Shown piece after piece: positions 14,182 through 19,720 of a DNA stretch of 26,912 nucleotides. The notes beneath the pieces are model-generated. The model had not been told where the DNA came from. It saw only the letters and a list, made by a program, of their open reading frames with translations, and ran no database searches. Each line of letters opens with the position of its first letter. Position 1 is the stretch's first letter. The DNA comes from a virus. Made by a program: the position numbers and the translations under genes. The DNA lies in IMG/VR virus record IMGVR_UViG_3300026533_000015, positions 1 through 26,912 of that record; one strand, given 5' to 3'.

Positions 14182-14542
14182 TTTTAGGAACCATAATCAT
14201 CTCTTCAGCAAAAATAGAAGGAGTAAGTGAACTTCTGTATTCTTTACCGTCTTGATTAAAAGTTTCTTCAAAGGGCCAAGTATCAGAAGCGAACTCAACT
14301 GTTATTTTTCTATCATTCTTCATTTCTTCTATCTCTTGAATTTCCGCAAAACCATAATCTCTGTGCCAGATAGTATCTCCTTTTTTTATGGTTTTTAAGG
14401 TTTTAGGTTTATTTGCTTTTAGTGTACTTTCTTGTAATACCAAAGATAAATCCAAGAAGAATTTCTGTTCATCTTTAAGATTTACTCCTTTTAGCACTAC
14501 TTTTACTTTCTCCATAACTTGAACTCTTTCTTCTCTGTTCAT
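14174..14542 (-). CDS. Hypothetical protein with C-terminal SH3-like barrel, 122 aa
   Basis: Residues 1-45 are helical (MNREERVQVMEKVKVVLKG) and residues ~47-115 show a barrel pattern beginning KKGDTIWHRDYGFAEIQEIE and continuing KITVEFASDTWPFEETF. The GD-x-I-W-H-x-x-x-G-x-A signature resembles CarD/Tudor-like domains that bind nucleic acids or proteins. It overlaps the next gene by 8 bp and the previous one by 4 bp. Function not known. Confidence 0.6.
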   Translation of the reverse strand: MNREERVQVMEKVKVVLKGVNLKDEQKFFLDLSLVLQESTLKANKPKTLKTIKKGDTIWHRDYGFAEIQEIEEMKNDRKITVEFASDTWPFEETFNQDGKEYRSSLTPSIFAEEMIMVPKNV

Positions 14543-14793
14543 ATTGTTTTCCTTTGTTCTCTTTTGCTGTATTCAAGAGTCTGAGTACTTAAATCATTTA
14601 CTGCAAACAAACACTCATCCTCAGTGTTGAAGTTGTAACTTGTTTCTCTTAGTGAAGTATTATGACCATTAATATATCTAGTACATACGACTATTCTTTT
14701 ACTGAAGAGGTCAGTAGTAACATAGAAATCAGCATCATCGGATATTTTTAGTGGGGAATCCCCACCCCTTGTTCCTTTAACTATTAAAAACAT
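14539..14793 (-). CDS. Hypothetical protein, 84 aa (paralogue A)
   Basis: This protein and the product of the next gene upstream (14794-15051) are tandem paralogues. They share MFLIVKGTR, GDSPLKISDDADF, an ECLFA core and DLSTQTLEYSK. The start is fixed by the identical MFLIVKGTR beginning. The middle third (residues 30-55) has diverged while the ends are kept. No family is recognised; the beta-helix-beta character suggests a small single-domain protein. It overlaps its downstream neighbour by 4 bp. Confidence 0.7.
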   Translation of the reverse strand: MFLIVKGTRGGDSPLKISDDADFYVTTDLFSKRIVVCTRYINGHNTSLRETSYNFNTEDECLFAVNDLSTQTLEYSKREQRKTI

Positions 14794-15051
14794 CTATATG
14801 CTCCTTTTTTGTAGCTCTTTCTTGCTGTATTCAAGAGTCTGGGTACTTAAATCTTTTAATGCAAATAAACATTCATTTTTGGAGTTGAACCTATAAGTTA
14901 TTTCTTTTAGAGTTAATTTTTCTCCGAATATGTATCTTATTTTAATGTTTAAGCTCATACTATCAGAATTAACTTCAACAAAGAAATCAGCATCATCAGA
15001 TATTTTTAGTGGGGAATCCCCATCCCTTGTTCCTTTAACTATTAAAAACAT
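14794..15051 (-). CDS. Hypothetical protein, 85 aa (paralogue B)
   Basis: Paralogue of the product at 14539-14793, sharing the first ~23 residues almost exactly and the ECLFAL...LSTQTLEYSK end. The two genes abut with no gap, as expected from tandem duplication, and divergence is greatest in the middle. It overlaps the end of its upstream neighbour (15035-15469) by 17 bp. No function recognised. Confidence 0.7.
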   Translation of the reverse strand: MFLIVKGTRDGDSPLKISDDADFFVEVNSDSMSLNIKIRYIFGEKLTLKEITYRFNSKNECLFALKDLSTQTLEYSKKELQKRSI

Positions 15052-15469
15052 CTGTGTATTCTTTCTTTGGAAGTTTAAAGATACCGAAAGAATCCAAAAT
15101 AAACCTAAACATCATTTCTTTATGAACATAATCTTTTGCTAGAACAATACTTTTAAGAATTGTTTTGAACTCCTGAACACTAAATGTTCTCTCTACAAAA
15201 AGGATTTTATTTTTCTTTTTCTTTCGTTTAATCTCTTCTTTAACTATTATAGAGATAACATTTCTATTATCTAAGCTAGTGCCGAAAGCAAGAACTAGTT
15301 TTTCTTTTTCGCTGTCAGCAACATTAAGACATCTAATCTCATCGTAGAATGTATCTTTTGAGAAGTTAAACGCTGATGTCCCTCTAAGAGTGTAAGTACT
15401 TCCACCTCTAATACCTTCTATATCCAATGCTTCATTAAGTAAGTCTTTTACTAATTTGTACGCTGTCAT
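15035..15469 (-). CDS. Hypothetical protein, 144 aa
   Basis: No family recognised. The product starts MTAYKLVKDLLNEALDIEGI, a helical opening. It has a beta-rich middle (KLVLAFGTSLDNRNVISIIV), a basic patch (KEEIKRKKKKNK, ~108-119) and a C-terminal helical region. The basic patch could contact nucleic acid. It follows the first gene of the operon by 3 bp. Confidence 0.65.
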   Translation of the reverse strand: MTAYKLVKDLLNEALDIEGIRGGSTYTLRGTSAFNFSKDTFYDEIRCLNVADSEKEKLVLAFGTSLDNRNVISIIVKEEIKRKKKKNKILFVERTFSVQEFKTILKSIVLAKDYVHKEMMFRFILDSFGIFKLPKKEYTDVFNS

Positions 15470-15472
15470 TTT

Positions 15473-15952
15473 TTATCCTAATTTTTTGATTTGGTCTATG
15501 ATTTTAAAATCTACTTCGAAAATATCCTCTTCGTCATCAATAGTATAATTCCACTTAACTGTATCGATGATTGAAGCTATAACTTCTATTTGTTCATCTT
15601 CAAGCTGGTACTTGTTTTCTATAAGGTTTTTGTACTCTTTATCCACCATTTTGAACCATTTTTGTTTTATTTTTTCTTGTTCTTTAACTGCTTTAATGTA
15701 ACCCTCTTCATCTTGAACTGTTGAAGATTTTAATTTGTTAAGATTATTTCTCACTTTAAGACCTAGACTTATATATTCTTCTCTAGTGTAAGTATAAGTT
15801 TTCTCCGATTCACCTGTGATAGGGTCAAGTAGTTCAAAAGTTAAAGTTTCAAATTTGGCTTTTGGTACGTAGTCTGGAGTTCCGTATCCACTTTTTTCTA
15901 CTATTGCTTTTGCTTCTTCTTTGATGCACTCTATTATTGTTTTTGTTTTCAT
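15473..15952 (-). CDS. Hypothetical protein, 159 aa, charged
   Basis: No family recognised. The product is charged and largely helical, with a YTREEYISLGLKVRNNLNKL helix in the middle and an acidic C-terminal part (YTIDDEEDIFEVDFKIIDQI). No membrane segment or signal peptide. It is the first gene behind the middle-type promoter at 15988-16010 and so heads the operon that contains NMN adenylyltransferase. Confidence 0.7.
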   Translation of the reverse strand: MKTKTIIECIKEEAKAIVEKSGYGTPDYVPKAKFETLTFELLDPITGESEKTYTYTREEYISLGLKVRNNLNKLKSSTVQDEEGYIKAVKEQEKIKQKWFKMVDKEYKNLIENKYQLEDEQIEVIASIIDTVKWNYTIDDEEDIFEVDFKIIDQIKKLG

Positions 15953-15987
15953 ATTCTATATCCTTAATTAATGTTTTTGTTGTTGTA

Positions 15988-16010
15988 ATTATATGTGCTT
16001 TAACTTAAAA
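15988..16010 (-). promoter_or_regulatory. Middle-type promoter (TTTTAAG, 10 bp, TATAAT)
   Basis: TTTTAAG (16004-16010), 10 bp and TATAAT (15988-15993) on the minus strand. The leader that follows shares the string TACAACAACAAAAACATTAA with the leader behind the promoter at 18291, so the two NAD-salvage operons start with almost the same promoter and 5' leader. Confidence 0.75.
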
Positions 16011-16026
16011 CTTTATTAACTCTATT

Positions 16027-16052
16027 AACTCTATGGCTTAAGCCATAGAGTT
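16027..16052 (-). terminator. 26-bp perfect palindrome at the end of the Nampt gene
   Basis: Arms AACTCTATGGC (16042-16052 on the minus strand) and GCCATAGAGTT pair perfectly around TTAA, giving an 11-bp stem that contains the Nampt stop codon. No T-run follows, so it may be an RNA 3'-end hairpin or a weak terminator insulating the next operon's promoter, which lies 17 bp downstream. Confidence 0.55.
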
Positions 16053-17465
16053 ATTTCTTACTTCCTCGAAATTATACTCTTTAAGGATTTCTCCATTTTC
16101 AAAAACAGTAACTAAAGCATCTTCTGCATCAGTGAACTTTTTCCCTTGAAGGTCTACAAAATAAGTTCCATCTTTTCTTCTGTAGGTGCTTACTTTACCT
16201 TTCTTAGATTTTTTATTTGGTGCTGTGATAGGGTCTTTATAAACATCTATTTCAGTTCCATCTTTAAGAGTTGCACTACTGCATTTAATAGCCCAAGCTT
16301 GAGTATCTCTGTTGTTTGAGGTAGTATCATTACCAGCCATTAAAGCGCCACCCATTCCAAACGATAAACATTCTGATGAATAACCTCTTTCTTTCAAGAT
16401 ATCTAGCATAATTTTAATTTCATCTTCACAAATTCCGTCACCCCAAATTATTGAATAAGAATCCCATACTTTAAAACCTTTATCGTTGGTTGTGAACTTA
16501 ACTTCGTTTTTCTCCATAATATCTAATGTCTGAGGAATAATCTCTGCTGGAATTCCTGAATCTGGTCTGATAACAAAGGTTGGATATTCAGGATTTTCAA
16601 TTAGTTCTCTTATCTTGAAATCATTGTAAGAAGTAACTGCATCAACAAATCTAAGATAATCATAAGAGTCAGCAACACACGCTATCAAAAGAGCACCTTT
16701 TGATTTCAGGATGAAGTTCTCTACAAATTCCATTTCACCAATGAACTTATCTTCAAAAGTTCCTGCATAAGATGTGACTTGACTATGTTCAGATGCCCGG
16801 ATACTGTGACCTATTTCTCCTTTTCTATCTTTCATTCCGTATAACTCAGCTACCCCTTTAATTGAAGTGAAGTTATCTGTTCCTTTGAACTGTGTAAGAT
16901 GAGCCATCCCTCCTAACATTGCTGATTCTGCTGATGAAGAACCTCTTGAACCGAAGTTATGAAGTGAATAATCTACATTAGGATTGTCTTGTGTTTCTTC
17001 AGCATAACCAAGCAAGATTTGTTTAATTTTATAAGATTCAGTTGCTATATTTGAAGAGTACCAACATCTCATTAATGCTGTTTCTAAGTGTCCACCTAAA
17101 GTAGGAATCCTAGGGTCCGTTGATTCTAAAGTAAAAAGGACATTTTGAGTTGGTACTTTAGTTCCTTCTGGTATTGCTCTGATTCTAATAGGTAACTTAC
17201 CCTCTAATTCAGTAGCAATATACATCCAATCATCGTATTCAAAAGGAGTACCGTGGAACTCATTGTATTCTTTAGCTTCAAGGACATCTTCAGGTGTTAT
17301 TTTTTGCTGGAGTGTTTTTAAGATAGGTTGTAAACCCATAAAAATAGTAAATTCCCCTTTAGCTCTTGCTTCTGCATAAGAGTACATAGATTCTATAGAA
17401 TCGTGTGTTTGCTGTGGGTGGCTAAATTTGTAAGAGTCCGTGTCTAAGATAATTGATGTTTTCAT
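16038..17465 (-). CDS. Nicotinamide phosphoribosyltransferase (Nampt)
   Basis: Nampt joins nicotinamide and PRPP to give NMN, the first step of nicotinamide salvage. The 475-residue length matches the family (~490). Recognisable segments follow the Nampt order: DTDSYKFSHPQQ near the start, SYAEARAKGEF, LHNFGSRGSSSAESAMLGG, AHLTQFKGTDNF, RASEHSQVTSY, FVIRPDSG, WGDGICED and LSFGMGGAL. WAIKCSS and ITAPNKKSKKGKVS come near the end. The His of ASEHS and the aspartates of RPDSG and WGDG correspond to catalytic and ribose-phosphate-binding residues. It is transcribed from the same middle-type promoter class as NMN adenylyltransferase, and together the two remake NAD+ from nicotinamide. The stop lies in a perfect palindrome. 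Confidence 0.95.
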   Translation of the reverse strand: MKTSIILDTDSYKFSHPQQTHDSIESMYSYAEARAKGEFTIFMGLQPILKTLQQKITPEDVLEAKEYNEFHGTPFEYDDWMYIATELEGKLPIRIRAIPEGTKVPTQNVLFTLESTDPRIPTLGGHLETALMRCWYSSNIATESYKIKQILLGYAEETQDNPNVDYSLHNFGSRGSSSAESAMLGGMAHLTQFKGTDNFTSIKGVAELYGMKDRKGEIGHSIRASEHSQVTSYAGTFEDKFIGEMEFVENFILKSKGALLIACVADSYDYLRFVDAVTSYNDFKIRELIENPEYPTFVIRPDSGIPAEIIPQTLDIMEKNEVKFTTNDKGFKVWDSYSIIWGDGICEDEIKIMLDILKERGYSSECLSFGMGGALMAGNDTTSNNRDTQAWAIKCSSATLKDGTEIDVYKDPITAPNKKSKKGKVSTYRRKDGTYFVDLQGKKFTDAEDALVTVFENGEILKEYNFEEVRNNSMA

Positions 17466-17492
17466 TGTTTTCCTTTGTTTTGTAAGTTGAGT

Positions 17493-17570
17493 CTATTTAA
17501 GACCGAGTGTTGATACTACCGAATAAAAATATTTAATGTTGAATTCGGTGGTTAAATAATATATTAACAT
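17493..17570 (-). CDS. Possible 25-aa leader or small protein
   Basis: A short ORF starting MLIYYLTTEFNIKYFY has a strong Shine-Dalgarno (AAAGGAG) and fills the gap between the 160-aa gene and Nampt. Its stop is 28 bp before the Nampt ATG. Good signals and placement suggest it is translated, perhaps as a small peptide or to pass ribosomes on to Nampt, but the length makes it uncertain. Confidence 0.4.
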   Translation of the reverse strand: MLIYYLTTEFNIKYFYSVVSTLGLK

Positions 17571-17587
17571 TTTTTATCTCCTTTGTT

Positions 17588-18070
17588 TTAAAATATAAAT
17601 CTATGGTCTTTAGTGGTACTGATGTTCATTGCTTCAAGTGTAAGTTCTATTTCTTTCAGGCATTCATCTACTCCTCCACCTATTATAGTGTGGTTTTTAG
17701 TTCTGTCTATACATAATATCTCTTCATATATACAAGGAAGATTAATATTTTTGATTTCTAGGTTTCTGTCTTTAATTAAAGCTTTAAGACCTCTGATGAT
17801 TTCTTCTTCATCTAGCTCTCGCATAGCATCTCTAATCCAACCATAATCTTTTTCTATAAAATCTATGTGATCCATAACATCTTCTCTTAAGTCAAGTTCA
17901 AACAGGAACTGATACATATCATCTAAAGAATCACAACCTAAGTCCTCCCCAACAAAAAAGTAATTTATTTCTTCATTGTTTTCATAAGCTAATTCTAGTT
18001 CACGAACAAAATCTAATAAATCAAAATTAATACTAGGTAAGTAAGTTGGTTGAATATCCACTACTATCAT
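17588..18070 (-). CDS. Isochorismatase/nicotinamidase-superfamily-like protein
   Basis: The 160-residue product begins MIVVDIQPTY, like the vvDvQ start of isochorismatase and nicotinamidase hydrolases, giving a candidate catalytic Asp5. A mid-protein Lys74 in FIEKDYGW and Cys137 in TIIGGGVDECLKE fit the Asp-Lys-Cys triad of that superfamily. The protein is acidic and slightly shorter than typical enzymes. Related DIQP...GGG-x-x-ECLKE proteins occur in large phages, with no settled role known to me. It is upstream of Nampt in the same operon and its ATG overlaps the previous stop (TAATG). A nicotinamide or amide substrate is a guess from context; the superfamily assignment is moderately supported. 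Confidence 0.55.
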   Translation of the reverse strand: MIVVDIQPTYLPSINFDLLDFVRELELAYENNEEINYFFVGEDLGCDSLDDMYQFLFELDLREDVMDHIDFIEKDYGWIRDAMRELDEEEIIRGLKALIKDRNLEIKNINLPCIYEEILCIDRTKNHTIIGGGVDECLKEIELTLEAMNISTTKDHRFIF

Positions 18071-18249
18071 TATTTCACCTCTCTGTAAACATTGTTTTTT
18101 AGATTTAATTCTTTAATTAATAAATCTATGCTTTTTAGTTCTGAGGAGTTCGCTAAATGAACTCTATAATAATGTTTTAGTTCTAGGAGTGTTCCTGTTA
18201 CTGAAGTTTCCTTAGTAAATCTATTTGATTTAATAGTGTATTCTTTCAT
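18070..18249 (-). CDS. Small hypothetical protein, 59 aa
   Basis: A short ORF beginning MKEYTIKSNRFTKETSVTGT is the first gene behind the middle-type promoter at 18291-18313. It has a Shine-Dalgarno (AAAGGAT), and its TAA overlaps the ATG of the isochorismatase-like gene by one base, so the two are coupled. The N-terminal half is beta-prone and the C-terminal half (ELKSIDLLIKELNLKNNVYR) helical. No family recognised. Confidence 0.7.
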   Translation of the reverse strand: MKEYTIKSNRFTKETSVTGTLLELKHYYRVHLANSSELKSIDLLIKELNLKNNVYREVK

Positions 18250-18290
18250 CTTCTATCCTTTAAAGCTTACTTAATGTTTTTGTTGTTGTA

Positions 18291-18313
18291 ATTATATGTA
18301 CTTAAACTTAAAT
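18291..18313 (-). promoter_or_regulatory. Middle-type promoter (ATTTAAG, 10 bp, TATAAT)
   Basis: ATTTAAG (18307-18313), 10 bp and TATAAT (18291-18296) on the minus strand. It drives the 59-aa gene, the isochorismatase-like gene and Nampt. Its downstream leader nearly repeats that of the promoter at 15988. Confidence 0.75.
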
Positions 18314-18370
18314 CTAGCTTAAATGGTTAATTGGTTGTAACTGAAGTTCCTGAAGTACTTTCACTAACTT

Positions 18371-18610
18371 GAATGGCTGGTTACTTAGTTCTAAATTAAA
18401 TTTATTCTTCAGTGGTTCAGTGTTTATTATATTAGATGTTTTTGGTTTTTGAATTAGTGCATCAGTGCATCAGCTTAAGTTCATTAATGAATAATTGAAT
18501 GGCTGGTTACTTAGTTGGTTTAAAGAGGTTCTAAATTAAATTTATTTTTCAGTGTTTATTATATTAGATGTTTTTGGTTTAAAATTAAATTTATTAGATG
18601 TTTTTGGTTT
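18371..18610. repeat. Degenerate nested repeats in the non-coding region
   Basis: A 20-bp string (GAATGGCTGG then TTACTTAGTT) occurs at 18371-18390 and 18498-18517, each followed by CTAAATTAAATTTATT. A second string ending TTAGATGTTTTTGGTTT occurs three times, ending near 18448, 18580 and 18610. No ORF spans the block on either strand. The pattern is that of successive partial duplications; function unknown. Confidence 0.8.
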
Positions 18611-18635
18611 TAAGAAGACCAAGGCTTCACGGACG

Positions 18636-18683
18636 CTTTATTCTAGCGAAGCGAATAAAGTAGACGTATTGCTGAAAGCAATA
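18636..18683. other. Two adjacent perfect hairpins in the non-coding region
   Basis: CTTTATTC (18636-18643) pairs with GAATAAAG (18653-18660) around a loop containing GCGAAGC, itself a known very stable mini-hairpin sequence. Immediately after, TATTGCT (18667-18673) pairs with AGCAATA (18677-18683) around GAA. The element is less AT-rich than its surroundings and may be a structured RNA piece or an acquired fragment. Confidence 0.55.
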
Positions 18684-18722
18684 AGGACTAAGTAGAATTA
18701 ATGATTTGTTTAGTGGGATTTA

Positions 18723-18922
18723 AGTCGTAAAAATGTTACACGAAGTAAAAGTGAACTTTTTTTAAAAACTTTATTTCCTAAGTGAACACCCAACTAAATT
18801 TTAGTCGTAAAAATGTTACACGAAGTAAAATAAAACTTTTTTTGTTCACTTTTACTAAGCATAACATTCAAAAACTAAATTTTTAGTCGTAAAAATGTTA
18901 CACGAAGTAAAAGTGAACTTTT
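18723..18922. repeat. Three identical 28-bp repeats with inner dyad
   Basis: Identical 28-bp copies (AGTCGTAAAAATG... ending AAGTAAAA) start at 18723, 18803 and 18895, spaced 80 and 92 bp. Copies 1 and 3 continue with GTGAACTTTTTT. Each contains TCGT and ACGA arms, extended by TTTTA/TAAAA in copies 2 and 3, so each can form the same imperfect hairpin. Candidates are iteron-like binding sites of a replication origin, an operator array, or a repeated transcript 3' end. Confidence 0.85.
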
Positions 18923-18939
18923 TTAAGTTCAATTACTAA

Positions 18940-19372
18940 GTAAAAAGTAATTAGAGATTAATTACTTTATGGCTAGTTAAAAGAGTGTGCCTGCACTTGA
19001 AAGTTTTTAGGGTTTAAATTACTAAATATCTTTTCGATAACAAAAGTTAAGACTGTTCACAAATGAATGAACTTAGATTCAGTTGGTCTCTAAACTACAA
19101 TATGCTATACCCATACCTAATACCGAAGTATCTTCCTCTCCTGTTAGAGGCAAAATGTAGTTATTTTATTTGTTTCTACTAAAATAAGTTCGTTTAAAAC
19201 GTACTTACAACATCTTAATAACGAAGTTAAGAACAAAAGTACATATGAATACTTTTCAATCTAGCTATTCCTAAAACCCAATGTACTACTTCTACATTAT
19301 CTATAAGGTTTTTAATTATCGTTTTAAGTCGAACATTTTCTATCTATAAGCAAGATACTATGCTTATTTATT
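18940..19372 (-). ncRNA. Candidate ~430-nt structured non-coding RNA
   Basis: A consensus promoter at 19379-19407 would start a minus-strand transcript near 19372, and no usable ORF follows. Instead there is a chain of perfect hairpins: 19346-19367 (6 bp), 19280-19298 (6 bp), 19236-19255 (6 bp), 19213-19232 (6 bp) and 19161-19187 (8 bp). A four-way-junction-like element follows at 19093-19162. Its closing stem AACTACA/TGTAGTT encloses CCTCT/AGAGG, a cUUCGg tetraloop hairpin (19120-19131) and TATG/CATA. Further hairpins are at 19055-19072 and 19030-19046. The chain ends in a 10-bp terminator-like stem (18944-18968). It does not match tRNA, tmRNA, RNase P or group I intron signatures known to me. 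The structure was paired by eye; there is no covariation evidence. Confidence 0.5.
18944..18968 (-). terminator. Terminator-like hairpin ending the candidate RNA
   Basis: On the minus strand AAAGTAATTA pairs perfectly with TAATTACTTT around ATCTC, and the stem runs into a short T-tract. The 10-bp stem is all A/T except one G-C pair, so it is weaker than usual, but placement at the end of the hairpin chain fits a transcript end. Confidence 0.5.
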
Positions 19373-19378
19373 AGTCGT

Positions 19379-19407
19379 ATTATAACATAAAAAGCTCTAG
19401 AAGTCAA
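19379..19407 (-). promoter_or_regulatory. Consensus sigma-70-type promoter for the candidate RNA
   Basis: TTGACT (19402-19407), exactly 17 bp, and TATAAT (19379-19384) on the minus strand. The -35 lies in the loop and stem of the terminator hairpin at 19393-19419, so termination of the upstream gene and initiation into the non-coding region use the same bases. Confidence 0.75.
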
Positions 19408-19419
19408 GCTTCTAGAGCT
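19393..19419 (-). terminator. Intrinsic terminator after the 61-aa gene
   Basis: AGCTCTAGAAG and CTTCTAGAGCT form a perfect 11-bp stem around a 5-base loop, followed on the minus strand by TTTTT. It would end transcription of the gene at 19476-19661. It overlaps the promoter at 19379-19407. Confidence 0.8.
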
Positions 19420-19464
19420 AAATTGTTAAATTCTTTTTCTACTTACATTGTAGGTAGTTATTTT

Positions 19465-19472
19465 TATTTATA
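19465..19472 (-). promoter_or_regulatory. Late-type box TATAAATA upstream of the non-coding region
   Basis: A perfect TATAAATA on the minus strand lies just after the stop of the 61-aa gene and points into the terminator and non-coding region. It could add late transcription of the candidate RNA, or be chance in AT-rich DNA. Confidence 0.35.
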
Positions 19473-19475
19473 AAG

Positions 19476-19661
19476 CTAAAAATCCAAGAATACTTGAGTT
19501 TTCTTCTTAGCAACTGCATTAACCATCTTTCTGGCTTTTTGTGTGAAATATCTAAGCTCGTAAGTCTCAACATCATAAACTAAATCTTCTTCTGTGTACG
19601 GGAACTCATTTAACTTACCTACAAATTCCATTAGTGATTGCTCTGTACTAAATTTTAACAT
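19476..19661 (-). CDS. Small early protein, 61 aa
   Basis: No family recognised. The product (MLKFSTEQSLMEFVGKLNEF...) is helical at the start, acidic in the middle and basic at the end (RKMVNAVAKKKTQVFLDF). It stands alone between a consensus early promoter (19687-19715) and a strong intrinsic terminator (19393-19419), with a Shine-Dalgarno AAGGAT. An isolated early unit of this size fits a host-takeover protein, but that is inference from position only. Confidence 0.75.
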   Translation of the reverse strand: MLKFSTEQSLMEFVGKLNEFPYTEEDLVYDVETYELRYFTQKARKMVNAVAKKKTQVFLDF

Positions 19662-19686
19662 TTTATATCCTTGTTTAATTTACAGT

Positions 19687-19715
19687 ATTATACTATAATC
19701 GGATATAAAAGTCAA
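19687..19715 (-). promoter_or_regulatory. Consensus sigma-70-type early promoter
   Basis: TTGACT (19710-19715), 17 bp, and TATAAT (19687-19692) on the minus strand, directly upstream of the 61-aa gene. The bases immediately upstream of the -35 lie at the end of the gp46-like gene. Confidence 0.8.
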
Positions 19716-19720
19716 GGGTT

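Noticed and set aside
18723-18922. CRISPR array
   Set aside because: There are only three repeats, the intervals (52 and 64 bp) are unequal and share similar sequence with each other, and no cas gene is nearby.
19093-19162. tRNA gene
   Set aside because: The 7-bp closing stem with three inner hairpins looks cloverleaf-like, but there is no T-loop GTTCRA, no D-loop GG and no fitting anticodon arm; kept as part of the structured RNA candidate.
18940-19372. Group I intron, tmRNA or RNase P RNA
   Set aside because: None of the conserved core strings of these RNAs was found on either strand, and the flanks do not join into a coding exon.
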